Of a DNA stretch of 64,000 bases, positions 11,111-24,400 are shown one piece after another (within the stretch, counting starts at the first letter, position 1; each line of letters starts with the position of its first letter). The DNA is from Rhizophagus clarus (lineage: Eukaryota; Glomeromycota; Glomeromycetes; Glomerales; Glomeraceae). Below the pieces are notes generated by a model, which saw nothing but the letters and a program-made list of their open reading frames with translations, had not been told where the DNA came from and ran no database searches. Location: the NCBI GenBank assembly GCA_015698045.1, contig BLAL01000160.1:1054001-1118000 (forward strand), read 5' to 3'. The position numbers and the translations under genes are program-made.

Positions 11111-12000
11111 TTTTTGTACTATAAGTTTATATAATGTATATTTTATTAGATATAATATATGAATTAAATTATAAAAAATTACAAGTATTTATTACTATAT
11201 ACAGAATATATAAAAGTAAAAAAAGAAAGAGTAACGATACAATTAAATGTAAAAAGAAGAGAAACGGCTATAGTAACGTTGGTATTAGATATAAAGATAA
11301 AAGAAATATTGCTAGTATTGTTAGTGTTGTTAATATTAAAAAGAGTTAAAGAAACAGTAAAAACATGGATATTATCGTTAGTATTAAAGTACAAGTAAAA
11401 GAAAAAAAGGAAACGTAGATAGTATTGTTAGTATTACGATATAAAGTAACAATTAGAGTAAAAAACGCGTTAGTATTAAAACAATTAGTATTAATAAACA
11501 AATATTTCTATATCTGCAAAGAATAAACTAAAAATAAAAGAAAGAGGAAAAATAAACATGTTGTTGGTATTAAGTAAAAGGAGTAAAAAAAACATAATTA
11601 GTATTGTTAGTATCGTTAGTATGAAGTAAAAGTAAAAAGGAATAAAGGAAATATGGATATTATTGTTAGTATTACGACACAAAGTAACAGAGGTAAAAAG
11701 AAAATGAAAATAATTAGTATTAATAAACAAATATTTCTATACCTGCAAAGAATAAACTAAAAATAAAAGAAAGAGGAGACAAAATAAAAAATAAACATGT
11801 TGTTAGTATTAAGTAAAAGGAGTAAAAAAAACATAATTAGTATTGTTAGTATCGATCGTTAGTATTAAAGTACAAGTAAAAAGAAATAAAGGAAACATGT
11901 ATATTATTGTCAGTATTACGATACAAAGTAAAAAAGAAGTAAAAAATAATGAAATAATTATTATTAATAAACAAATATTTCTATACCTGCAAAGCAATAA
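11111..12000. repeat. Tandem repeat, about 230-242 bp unit
   Basis: An A-rich minisatellite. The landmark aaacaaatatttctatacctg recurs at about 11,496, 11,726 and 11,968 (periods 230 and 242 bp). Within units there are shorter echoes of attgttagtatta and ggaaacat. Short open frames on both strands here are artefacts of the repeat. Confidence 0.7.
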
Positions 12001-12833
12001 ATTATGAAATATATGTAAATATTCTGTATATAATTAAAAAATATTGAACAAAAGGATAAAGAAATAATAAAAAGAAGAGAAAAATATTGAACAAAAAAAT
12101 AAAGAAATAAAGAGACAAAAAATAAATAGGACAAAAAACGCGTGCAGATTAAATCACATGCAAGGATTAGCCTAATTTTGATTGGCCAGAAAATACGATA
12201 CTGTATGCATAATCATATCATGCAGATTAATTATCAACAACGCGGGCGTGACATAAATAAATCGTGACTGAAACTTGTGTTTAATTTGTGTTCAATTTGT
12301 GTTGATAATTCTGGTAAAAAATTATTAATTTTGGCCAAATTTTGTTAAATTTGTTAAATTTGTGTTGAATTTGTGTTGAATTTGTGTTGTGTAATTTTTT
12401 ATTTATCACAAGGGGATGATATTTAGTAATTGCATGTACGATGTACAAGATTTTTTTTATGATTTTTTTAAGAAATGTACGCAAAATATTTAATCAGAAT
12501 ATAATTATTTTTAATTAAATTGATTAAAAAAAATTAATTTTTTTAAGAAATGTATGCAAAATATTTAAAATTCAATAGAATGTGAAATAATAAATTGTTT
12601 TATTTTTAAATATGATATATTGATATTTATATTTAAAACAATTAAACATGTACATGATTTAATTAATATGTTTAATAATGAAAAGTGTAATAAATAAATT
12701 TTAATTGAAACAAGAAATAAAATCAAACCAAAGAGGTATTGTTCAAATTTTATTTAAAGTGACATTTTACGACTTTCTTTCAAATTTTTACTCATCCCAA
12801 AATCAAATTATAAAAATCAAATCTAAACTAATA
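12001..12833. other. AT-rich spacer with short GT-repeat, upstream of split gene
   Basis: No gene seen. At 12,280-12,390 there are several copies of ttgtgttgaattt. The last few hundred bases would be the promoter region of the split trihelix-like gene starting at 12,834. Confidence 0.5.
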
Positions 12834-13026
12834 ATGCCTCGCTACACACGTTCACGTCGTTCCCACTATAACGTCCATTGGAACTGGGCTATGATGGACG
12901 AACTTGTTGACATACGCCGAGACAGAAACTGCGCCTACCACAATATTAATGGTAGAAGCCGCTATGATTTTTGGGATTCTGTTACCAATAGGTTCATATG
13001 ACTAATATCTATAATTTCTTTAAGAA

Positions 13027-13041
13027 AGAATTTAAATTCAA
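13027..13041. repeat. 15-bp target-site repeat, left edge of LINE array
   Basis: AGAATTTAAATTCAA. Identical at 13027-13041, 21186-21200 and 37577-37591, and with one C-to-T change at 29390-29404. Its core GAATTTAAATTC is a perfect 12-bp palindrome. Confidence 0.85.
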
Positions 13042-13300
13042 GGCAAACGCGACATAGTAGCCAATATCTTTATTAATTATTATTTAATCGATACATTTTA
13101 TATAAAAAAATAAAAGAAAACAAAATAAAATAAAACTAACTAAAAATAAAGCTATATAGTCTCCTAAGTAAAAATAAAGTAATAAAAATTAATCTAAAAG
13201 AATAATCGCATTACACTAAATTTCCCTAGATCTTCCCCCTTGATATATTCCAACCAAAGTAGAAGCAACTATGCTAACATAATAATGGATAACACGCCCA

Positions 13301-16300
13301 CTATAAAAATTGACATCCCATCCTGCAAAAGCTGTTATTAAGTAGCACCGTTAGACAACCCATAAAACCCGACAGATGATTAAGCCATGACAATCCCTGA
13401 GTCATCGAGTTCTTTATCCAATTAGCTTCAGAGTCACGTGAAGTCACGAGATGGGTCGGAGGAGGTAGCGAAGAGAAAGGCACATACAAAGTGGCAGGCA
13501 GATTTGAAGGTTGAGGAGAGGTTTTCAATTTAAGAGTAATGTTCATCACGTCTTCCCATTTACTTTTATCATAGGTACGCAGATTCCAAATGCGAGTTCT
13601 AAGCTTCTGGATGAAATTATTGTGAATCGCAGCTACGACCTTCATAGCTGACACTCTGGGGATAGATAATTCAATGAACAAGTCAATAAAAAGTTTGGAT
13701 AAACAACCCCGGATGAGAGCATATGAGGACCAATTAGAAGAAGAAATAGTCCAGCAGGAGAGAGAAGAGAGTTTCCTGAGCATAGGAGTAGGGTCTTTGT
13801 CAGCCAATTCACCAGCTTCGCAGAGCTTGGAAAATAAATGATTCTGATAAAATTGAAAAATCTGGTGCATCACGTTACGACGCTTGGAGCAGAGGATGAG
13901 ATGCATCAGGTCTTCTTTGCGATTGCAGCAGGAACGACATGTTAAAAGATCAATATAAAGATCCGGACGGGTAATTTTCAACTTCTCCAGGAGAGGCAAA
14001 TCATCGAGGAAAAGCTTAAATTTGAAGGTATAGTGTCTTGAAGCATGGTGAGCTTGAAAAGAAGCATCGTGAGTTGGAGAATAATTAAGAGCGAACCAGG
14101 TGAAATCCCAGTCAATGAGATAATCATCCCGATCAGTTAGACAAAAAGTAAATGAAAGCGTGTAAGTGATAAAAGGTCCTGCATATAGGTGGCCTGGTAG
14201 TGGACTTTAAAGAGGCGCCTAGGATTGGATTCACAAGTAACTGTGTCGTAAATGAGGCGAACAGTATGTGAAGAGGAAATAATGGCCTCAGGAAGGAGAA
14301 AAGCATCATCTGACTGATGTGCAGAATTAGCAAGGGAGTCGGCAAATTCATTCCAATAATTGCCATCATGGCCTTTGACTTTAACGGAAAGAACAGATAG
14401 TCATTTTGCCTGAATACAACATTCTATAGCAGCCCAAAGTTCAAAATTGGTAGTTTTGTAATAGAAATGGCTATTAGTATAAGTGGAAGAGGCACAAGAA
14501 CGTAAACTATCAATAGTGGCTTGAGAGTCCGTATATATAGAAATAACAGAATCTGCTGGAGTGACGCTCAAAGCAGCATAAATCGCTGCTATTTCAGCCC
14601 TAGTGGAGGAAGGCCAGTTTCAGATAGTGCCATGTGCGTAAGTAGCAACAGAGTTTAAATATCCAGCATCAGGGATAACCTGGACCTAAGACCAACCCAT
14701 CGTGACCTCAGGTGATCCAAGGTTAATAAGAGAACCATTGGTATAATACCGGTAATGAGAACCTGGCGGTAGAATGACAGGAAGAGGCAGTCCAGGCGAA
14801 TCGCGTGAAAGTGGAGAGCTTGTCGATTTACCATCAACCATAGGAGGGGAAGAAGAAAAGTCAGGGGGAATAGATAAACGATTATAATAGGAGATCACCT
14901 GGTCGCAAAGGTCTGCCCAGGAATAGGGGGAAACCACAACTGTAGTACTCTGCCAAATACGCTCACAATCGGTGGGGAGAATCAAAGACCTTAACAGAGA
15001 GACCGTGATAGTACACCTAGGCTCAATAGCGGTGTATTTAGTAGCGGCAGGGAAGGGAACATGAGCATCACAACCTGGACAAGGGTGAAGGCGAATAACA
15101 TCACCAGGAGAGGAAAGGCAATCGGATGTCCAATGAACAATTATACAAGTATCTTTTTTGGGTTGAACGGTAAGCTGCTTGCCAAAAAGAGAAGCGGCAT
15201 GGTCATCAAGTGAAACGAGCCAACGCCTGTTCTTTTGGTTAGTAGTAACACCAGAAACCATAGAAACCACAAGGGTGGTGGAAGGAGAGCACACATATCG
15301 ATCGTATAAATGATCGTGAGAGTCAGGAATCGTAGTGTTAGCCTGAATATCCAGATATCATTTGTGAGGAAGAGAGCGACTACGTTTATCAACCAACTGA
15401 GCAATATATGCAGTTCGATAAGCGGCCCAAGAAATAAGATGAGAACCAGTGGGCGTGATTAATTGTGAAAGGTAATATAGATGACGTTTCCGAAGAACTT
15501 TAAGGCAAGCCTTAAAGGTTTTAGGGCTCATACATGAATATAAAGGAGTATGGCCAGGCAGGGTAAGATCTGGAGATGTTGAAGTAAAACTAGCATGCTG
15601 GAGTCGAAAGAGGGTAGAGACCATGGAAGCAAGAGTGTAAGCGATATAATCACTCCTAAAAGCGATCATATTAAACTATAAGGACCAATCATCCACCATC
15701 AAAGGAGAAACAGGAATCAAAAATTGAAATTGAATCAACATTAATCTATAAACAAATAAACGTTGAATAAAAAAGGTAGTAGAATTAGCCATTAAAAACA
15801 AATTATTAACATGACATTGAATCAAATGGGAGGACAAATTAATCAGTCCCAAAGCTTGGGAAAGATACAAAATAGGATTAGGAAGAGCACGGGAAAAATT
15901 AGCCTTTTGTTTGACCAACGAGCGGACGTGTCTTGTGGTAACATAGCAATCCCTATCAGAGAGGTGAGTGACTTGCATACGGTACTCGAGCTTGGGTATG
16001 AGCACCGTATTGTAGAGATAAACGACCTGTTTAGCAGATAGTTTAGCCAGACGAAGAGTAGCGGCGAAGGAATTACATTCACCAGCGATCTGTTTTTTAA
16101 CAAAATCCCGAGAGCCTTTGATGTTGAACCAAACCCCTAAAAACCGAAACGAAGAAGTAATGGAAATGGGAGTCACAGAAATAGAGGAGATACGATTTAA
16201 AGAAGATAAAGATAAAGTAAATTCCACAGGGGAGATATTAGAAGTGGTGGTTAAGGGTAAAGAATTTGATATCAAAACATATTTGTGGTAATTAGCGAAA

Positions 16301-18930
16301 GTGTTGTTAAGCGTATAAAATTCTTCTGTAATAGATAACATGTGTTCCAATCCAGACTTGGACGAAGAGACAAGAGTAGAATCATCCATAAAAACCAGAT
16401 TGTTAATTACAAGATTTAAGTTGTCGTCAAGAGGCGTCGGCAGGAGCGAGGGAGGGCGCAAGATATAAGGATCCAACATCTCTTTTTTCAACACAGTCAA
16501 GAGGGGATCGATGTATATGACCCAGAGGAGTGGAGAAATCACCTCGCCTTGGTCAATACCAATGCGGACTCGATATGAGGGAGTGTCACCATGAGCAGTA
16601 AAAACCCGATTTGATCGATTCATAAATAGTGACAAAATGAGTTTAATGGAAGAAGCAGGTAAACGAATACATTTCAGAGCAAATTTCAACATAGTAAGAT
16701 GAACTGAGTCGAACGCTTTAGAAATATCCTGAGAAAGGATCCACAAAGGGGATTTGGTGCAATTAGCATCGTGAATAATAAACTCTAAAGTTATTATAGG
16801 ATCACGGCAAGTTCCTTCAGGTAGACCAGCAAAATTACCACCAGTAAGAACATTATGAGTGGCGAGGATGGAAGATAAGCGGTTGTAGAACAATTTAACA
16901 AACGATTTCTGTATAACTTCCAAGAGTGTGATGGGGCGAGTATTCTGTAGTTGACAATGCCATTCATGCGGTTTGGGAATAGGGAAAACCATAGCCTGAT
17001 GCCATAGATCTGGAATGTCAGCAGAAGCAAAACATTCACGGATCAAGATTAGAAGTAAAGCATTGGTAGCAGGGCCAAGGTGTTTAAGCATTTCATAAGT
17101 GATCAAGGAAGAGCCAGGAGCTTTGCCATTGGGCATAGAGGAAATAGTGCCCAACCATTCTTCTAAGGTGGCGGGAGACAAAAGAGAGTCATAGATCGCG
17201 AGAGAAATTGAGTCCATAGGTGAATACACAGATTGCCATCTCTCAGGTAGTGCGGATATGTGCAAAGGTGGAGTAGATTTAATAGGAACTGCGTGCTGGA
17301 AATGATTAACCACAGCATCAGAAATATCCACTGGGTCGGTCAGCAGGCGAAGAGCAGTAGGATGATCGATGAAAATACGATCTAACACGATCCTCCGATG
17401 AGAATGAGAAAGCGCTGAATTAATGAAAGAGGAAATATCAGTGTTAAAATCGATATCTCGTTTCTCAAGACGAGATTTGATAGAGAAGTCCTGGAATTCT
17501 TTTTCTTTCAGAAGGTGTAATCCTCTTAATAAGGAACAAGAATGAGACAAAAGATTAAAAATCTGATTAAAATTGTCTGCCCGACAAGAAGATAAAGTTG
17601 TGAGCAAAACAGGAATGGTAGAAAAACAAGATTTATAAAGTCGAAATATATTGCCCAAACGAACGAGGTAAACAGACCATTTACGGTCATGCGAAGAGGA
17701 AAGGGTATGTGGGTGTTTTCGCAAAATTCTAATAGAATAAAGAACCCTATTAAGGAAACGATAATGTTGTATGAGAGTTTCCAGTTCTTTAGGGAGTTTG
17801 GGAGTGTGATCATTTCTGATCATGCGTGAAGGTAAAACAGTAGTTGCTCCGGTTATAATAGAAGAGTGCAAGTATTCGCACATCCGATTAATATGTCAAG
17901 AGGCAAAGGTGGAAGGAGGTATATTACAAAGAGTATCTATGTGGGCGGAAAAGTCATCCCACAGAGCCGGAGAAACTGAGTCCAGAAGAAAAATACAGCG
18001 TGTGCGTCTTTTGAGTTGTCGAGCACAGGCCAATTTAACAGAAGAACATAATAGGGAGGAGTCAAAATAAGTGATAACAGGATTGTGATCAGATAAAGAG
18101 CTATCACAAGCGTTAAAAATTATAGAAGTAAGTAAAAAGGATTTGAGAAGAGGGCAGGACCAAATATAGTCAATACGAGTAATAACATCGGCATGTCGAA
18201 AGGTGCCCAAAGAGGCAGAAGAATTGACAGGAGTAAAGTCCACGTAACCACTGCTCAGAAGGAAATTAAAGAGTCGGTGGATACGTTTGGAAGCAATTTG
18301 AGGTTGATTGAAAAAAATGGGGTAAAATTGGTCTAAGTGCATATTAAAGTCCCCACAAATGGCATGATGAAAGCCTAGTCGCTTGGTGTCCGAGAGGGCT
18401 TGAATGAGTAAGTCTATAGTGGTATCGCGTAAGGCTTGATCTGAGGTAGGGGGTATGTAAACTACAAAAATACGCAGCTTAATGTTGCCTTTGAAATACA
18501 ACTCAACAGAAAGCAGGTGGGATGAGTGAGAAATGTAGGTGTGGACGTGAGGAGCCAAAGAATTCTCGATAAATAATGAAACACCGCCAGAAGAGCGAAC
18601 GTGTTGTGAGATGTCCAAAGATGAAGAAAAAACAGTATAGTTAAAGAGGCGTTTGGATAAAAAATGCATCTGCTTTGGGTGTAAATGGGTGTCGACGACA
18701 CCACCAAAGAATATCTGTTTGAGAGAAAAAAAATTATGCAATTGTTCAATTTTGCTTTGAGAGTGCGTTTTAAGACCATTAATATTAAGTGAGGATATAT
18801 TAAAGGAGTTGGGAGGAAGAGGGGATATACATTGAGAAGAAAATAAAGAATCCTGTAAAGTGAGATTTTCTATATCTATAGGGTTGGGAGGATTACGAAC
18901 GAAAGAGTCATAATTAAAATTATTGTCCGT
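13301..18930 (-). pseudogene. LINE copy 1 ORF2: endonuclease, reverse transcriptase, RNase H (broken)
   Basis: APE-type endonuclease motifs are at the start (SSLNINGLK, VVDTH, GDFNMHLDQ, SDHNPV). The RT core follows, with FMDD intact at about 16,385, then RNase H motifs (IYTDSQAT) and the C-terminal CRSCCNRKEDLMHLILC finger. Tryptophan codons have become stops at about 17,897 (after FAS), about 15,675 (after DDWSL), about 15,358 (after SLPHK) and about 14,687 (after MGWS). Further stops and at least one frameshift lie between 14,000 and 14,680. All the listed stops are explained by G-to-A changes in TGG. It cannot make a full-length enzyme. Confidence 0.92.
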
Positions 18931-18981
18931 CATTAAAGCACAATGATACATCAGACGGGGAAAAGAAAAAAGGGGAAGAAG

Positions 18982-21105
18982 TTAATTGGAACCGGCAGTA
19001 TTAGCCGAGTTCGAGGTAGAAGAGGTATTAATCGATCCAATAAAGCCGCTAATGGAGGCAACGAGCATGTCCATTTTACTTTCAATGGCTGAATACTTTT
19101 CGTTGATAGCCTGGATTTCAGCGCTAGTATGGTTCAGGAAAGAGATGTTGGCAGCAGGAGTAATAACAGCCGAGGATAAGGTGCGAGCGGGAGCTACAGG
19201 AGATGTCAAGGGGACAAAATCAGGTAAAAGGGGGTTGAGAGGACGTGACGATGTCTCGACTTGAAGAGAATTTTGCGCCAAGGAAGGGTTAGGAACATCA
19301 GGTTGATTGATGTTTATGTCAGAAGTTTGTGTAGTAGCAGGTGAAACAGAGGACAAAGGTTGTAGACCAATATGCCGTTCGATATAAGTCATACGTTTGT
19401 CGTTAAGTTCAAGTGCAGTAATACGATCACGTACATCAGCCATATCTTGCTGCAAAGCCTTTAGCAAGGATAAAATTTCACTGGCATCCTGTGGGGACAA
19501 GAAAGGTGGCTGAGTGCGCGTTGAAAAGAGAGGAGGAGTGCGTAAGGCAGAAGAGAACAAGACTGAACGGTCGCATTTATCATTAGATTTAGAGCGACTA
19601 TGTTGATAACTGGGGATGTTAGCTTTGGACTTAGCAGAAAAAGATTGCTGGGGTTGGGAGGATCGAGAGTTATCAGGGCCCTTAGAGCGCGAGCGTGAGC
19701 AAGAGCGTGAGCACGAATTAGTTTTAGGTCGAGAGGGCTGTCCAACGTGGAAGCGTTCTTTGAGTGCAGCCACAGGGTTTTGATCACGGGTTCTACCCCG
19801 TTATTGTCAGAGCGGGTATTGATTGGGAGCACATCCTAACTTGCCACATCAATGGCAGAGTTTGTTGGTGTCGTCAGGGAGATTCTATTGTAAAGTATGA
19901 CCTTGATAGCCGATGAGCTGTTCCATAGCAGCATCCATAAGTTCTTGGGAGGGAAAGATGATGTATGCCCATCTTTTGGGCTTATAGGAGTTAAGGGATA
20001 GAGAGACGTTGACTGCTTTGGCACCAAGTTCTCTGATGAGGGGAGCTAAGTCAATATCTTTGGTATTAGGAGGCAATTGGGTGAGCGTGGCGACAAATGC
20101 GTGACGAGCAGATTTTTGATCCACCGTATAATGATATGGGGTGACTCTTAGGCAAGTCGAGAAATAATATACCGCTCATTGGGAATCAAACCGGGCGATT
20201 GATTGTGCAGAATCATAAACAATTCAGGCTTGTTGAACTTTGGCATTTTTCCTGGAGTAAACTCAACAAGATGCGATGTTACCAAATTTCTTGAAGTAAG
20301 AAACGACATTTTCTTTAGTGAGGAAGAAAGGGATGTCCGTGACTTGAATGGCCCAGAGATCTTTATTACTCTGGAGTTGTCTGAGATCGTGTGCATGGAA
20401 TACAAGGTCAGGGAACTGCTGATGGGCAGTACCAATACAAGCATCACGTACCTCCATAGTTTGGAAGTGAATAACGAGGCGCTTGGAATCTCCAGAACCA
20501 GTCATGCGTGCTTTACCAGTGTACGATTCATACATTTCCAGAAAGGTGTTGTTAACTGCATTGATTAATGCCTTATTCGTAGGAAAGTTTTTTAGAGTTT
20601 CAGGGACCGAGTTAGGGGTGGTCGCAGCTTGGTAATCATTTCTATTGAAGGAAAAGGTGGGAGACAGGATAGGTATTTGATCAACAGGGGAATCATCAGC
20701 AGTAGCCTTATCAGGCGACGCGTTAGGAGGGGATGCAGAGGTCGTTGTTCTGGCATGCATAGACGCGTTGAGGCTATTAGACGCGTCATTATTGGGCGCA
20801 GAAAAGGCCGCAGCACTATTCGGAGGAGAGGAGAGAGAAGTTGAAACAGTATTATTTTCTTTGGGAGGAGAAGAGAGACCTTCTACTCCAACGTCAGCCA
20901 CTGTATCGGCGACGAAGTCTTCATCCATAGTATTTTCGGAGTGAGTTCTAGTACATTTCTGCTGAGCGGCGCTTTCACCGCCAGAGCTGGAGTTGTCGGA
21001 GTTATTATTATTATTTCTTTTATTATGATGGTTAGCCCTTCTACTATTAGTATTAGGGAAACCGCCGCCTCTTCGAGCAACATTTTGAGAGGTGCACGAG
21101 GACAT
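18982..21105 (-). pseudogene. LINE copy 1 ORF1: RNA-binding protein (broken)
   Basis: Same length (708 codons) as the intact ORF1 of copy 3 but with several internal stops. The N-terminal Asn/Ser/Arg-rich region and first RRM-like segment are open to about 20,263. Stops then appear around 20,170-20,215, and a cluster between 19,800 and 19,890 disrupts the zinc knuckle (one Arg codon is now TGA and one of the Cys is Tyr). The C-terminal coiled-coil part with SILKALQQDMADVRDRITAL-like spacing is preserved. The stops replace Trp, Arg or Gln codons of copy 3 by single C:G to T:A changes. Confidence 0.88.
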
Positions 21106-21185
21106 TTTAGATAGGAAAACTATAAGTTTTTATGATAAGTTTGTCTTGAGAAAAAATGGACAGAGTGATCAGTGGAAAAAGGTGC

Positions 21186-21200
21186 AGAATTTAAATTCAA
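21186..21200. repeat. 15-bp target repeat at LINE copy 1/copy 2 junction
   Basis: AGAATTTAAATTCAA, identical to the two outer copies. It separates the 5' end of copy 1 from the 3' end of copy 2. Confidence 0.85.
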
Positions 21201-21460
21201 GGCAAACGCGGCATAGTAGCCCTTATCTTTATTAATTATTATTAAACGAATACAATTTACAAAAAATATAAAAAGAAACAAAATAAAATAAAACTAACTA
21301 AAAACAAAGCTATATAGTCTCCTAAGTAAAAATAAAGTAATGAACCTATCCTAAAATAGAATAAATCGCATAACACTAAATTTCCCTAGATCTTCCCCCT
21401 TAATATATTCCAACCAAGGTAGAAGCAACTATGCTAACATAATAACGGATAACACGCCCA

Positions 21461-24400
21461 CTATAAAAATCGACATCCCATCCTGCAAAAGCTGTTATTA
21501 AATAGCACCGTTAGACGACCCATAAAACCCGATAGATGTTTAAACCATGGCAAACCTTGAGTCATCGAGTTTTTGATCCAATCAATTTCAGAGTCACGTG
21601 GAGTCATGAAATGGGTCAGAGGAGGTAGCGAGGAGAAAGGCACATACGAAGTGGCAGGCAGATTAGAGGGCCGAGGAGTAAGTTTCAATTTAAGAGTGAT
21701 ATTCATCGCGTCTTCCCATTGACTTTTATCATAAGTACGCAGATTCCAAATGCGTTTTCGAAGCTTCTGGATGAAGTTGTTGTGTATCGCAGCTACGACC
21801 TTCATAGCAGACTGTCTGGGAATAGATAAATCAACAAATAAATCTATGAACATTGTGGGTAAACAACCCCGGATGAGCGCGTAAGCGGACCAATTGGAAG
21901 AAGAAATGGTCCAACAAGAGAGAGAAGAAGGTTTCCTGAGCATAGGCGTAGGATCCTTGTCAGCCAATTCACCAGCTTCACGAAGCTTGGAAAATAAATG
22001 ATTTTGATAAGATTGTAAAATTTGATGCATAACGGGACGGCGTTTAGAGCAAAGGATAAGGTGCATCAAGTCCTCCTTGCGATCGCGGCATGAGCGACAA
22101 GTGAGAAGATCGATATACAGATCAGGACGGGTGATTTTCAACTTCTCCAAAAGAGGTAAATCATCGAGGAAAAATTTGAATTTGAAAGTGTAATGCCGTG
22201 CGGCATGAGAAGCCTGAAAAGAAGCGTCGTGTGCTGGGGAAAATTTGAGAGCGAACCAAGTGAGTTCCCAGTTCACTATATAGTCGTCCTTATTGTATAA
22301 ACAATAAACAAATTGAAAACGTTTGAGAGATAAAAGGTCCTTCAAAAAGGTGGCCTGAAAATGAAGCTTGAAGAGCCGTCTAGGATTGGATTCACAGACA
22401 ATATTATCATATACCAGGCGGACATTGTGTGAAGAAGTATACTCGGCAACAGGCAATAAAGAAGCCATATCAGAGTGATGGGCGGAAGATGCAAGGGAAT
22501 CAGCAAATTCGTTTCAATAATTGCCATCATGGCCTTTAACCTTGACAGGGAGAACCGTGAGATGTTTTGATTGGAGGGAAGACTCTATAGCGGCCCATAG
22601 CTCGAAGTTGGTAGTCTTGTAATAAAGACGACTATTAGTATAGGTAGAAGAGGCACATGAATTTAAACCATCGATAGCAGCTTGAGAATCCGTATAAATA
22701 GTGACAGTAGAATCATCTGAAGAGACGCGTAAAGCAGCATAAATCGCAGCGGCTTCAGCTCTAGTGAAAGAAGGCCAGTTCTGTATAGTGCCATGCGCAT
22801 ATGTAGCCACAGAATTGAGGAACCCAGCGTCAGGTATTAACTGGACCCAAGACCAATCCATCGAGACATCAGGTGTACCAAGGTCAACAAGGGAGCCATC
22901 AGTATAATATCGGTAATGAGACCCTAACGGGAGAGGAACTGGGGAGGGGAGTGTGAACAAATCGAGCGAAGGAGGAGCCACAGTCGATTCACACCCAACT
23001 ACAGGAGAAGAAAGAGAAAAGTTGGGCAAGGCATCGAGACGCCTATAATAAGGAATCACAGTAATACTGAGATCTGCCCAAGAGTAAGGAGAAGTGACTT
23101 CCATGGTAGTCGGTCGAATACGCTCGCAATCAGTAGAGAGAATCAAAGATTTCAACAAAGAAATCCTGAGAGTACAGCAAGGTGGAACGGCGGTATATTT
23201 ATTGGCTGAAGGAAACAGAACGTGCGCTTCACATCCCAGACATGGGCGAAGGCGGATCACATCACCAGGGGAGGAAAGACAGTCAGATATCCAATGAACA
23301 ATCATACAGGTATCTCTCTTAGGCTGCACGGTAAGCTGTTTGCCAAAAAGAGGAGCGTCACTTCCATCAAGAGTAACGAGCCAATGCTGGTTCTTTTGCG
23401 TCATAGTAACGTCAGGGAGTAGAGTGACAGAAGAAGTAACAGAGGGGGGACACACATAGCGGTTCAATAACTGTTTATGAGAGTCAGGAAGGGTTGTATT
23501 GGCCTTGATGTCCAGATACCATTTATGAGGAAGAGAACGGCCACATTTATCGGCAAGTATAGCAATATAGGCAGTCCGATAAGCAATCCAAGAAATGAGA
23601 TGGGAGCCAGACGGTGCTATTAACTGTGATAAGTAATACAGATGGCGTTTCTGGAGGACCTTAAGGCAAGCCTTAAAGATATGCGAGCTCATACACGTGT
23701 ATAAAGGGGTATGACCAGAGAGAGTAAGGTCCGGAAATGTTGAAGAAAAACGAGCATGTTGCAGGCGAAAGGGGGTAGAGGTCATAGAGGCAATAGTGCA
23801 AGCGATATAGTCACACTTAAAGGCGGTCATAGTAAGCCATAAAGACCAATCATCCACCATCAAAGGAGAAATGGGAATTAAAAATCTAAATTGTATCAAC
23901 TTTAATCTATAAATAAACAGCTGTTGAATAAGAGGAGTGGAAGAATTAGCCATCAAAAACAAATTATTGACATGACATTGAATTAAATGAGAAAATAAAT
24001 TAATCAATCCCAAAGCTTAAGAAAGATAAAGTATAGGGTTAGAAAGAAAACGAGAAAAATTAGCTTTGTTTTTGACAAGCGAACGTATAACTCGCGTGGT
24101 AGCATAACAATCAGTCGCAGAAAGGTGGGTAACTTGCATACGGTACTCCAATTTAGGAATGAGTACCGAATTGTAAAGGTAAACAACTTGTTTGGCAGAT
24201 AGTCGAGCCGGACGAAGAGTGGCGGCGAAGGAATTACATTCACCAGCGATTTGTTTTTTAACAAAGTCACGAGAATCTTTGATGTTAAACCATACTCCTA
24301 AAAAATGAAATGAAGAAGTAATAGAAAGAGGAGTAACAGAGATAGAAGAAATATCATTTAAAGACGATAAGGATAAATGAAATTCCACAGGAAGAACAGT

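Larger units (their letters stand above)
13042..21185 (-). mobile_element. LINE copy 1 (oldest-looking), full length about 8.1 kb
   Basis: Non-LTR retrotransposon on the minus strand with 5' end near 21185 and 3' end at 13042. Sense-strand order is short 5' UTR, ORF1, about 50-nt gap, ORF2, then a 3' UTR of about 260 nt ending GCGTTTGCC without a poly-A tail. The APE-RT-RNase H layout with a C-terminal Cys/His finger fits the Tad/I group. Compared with copies 2 and 3 it lacks a few bases at the extreme 5' end and carries the most stop codons. Confidence 0.93.

Noticed and set aside
11134..11997. Several short open frames on both strands
   Set aside because: They lie within a tandem repeat and encode Asn/Ile/Thr/Phe low-complexity sequence.
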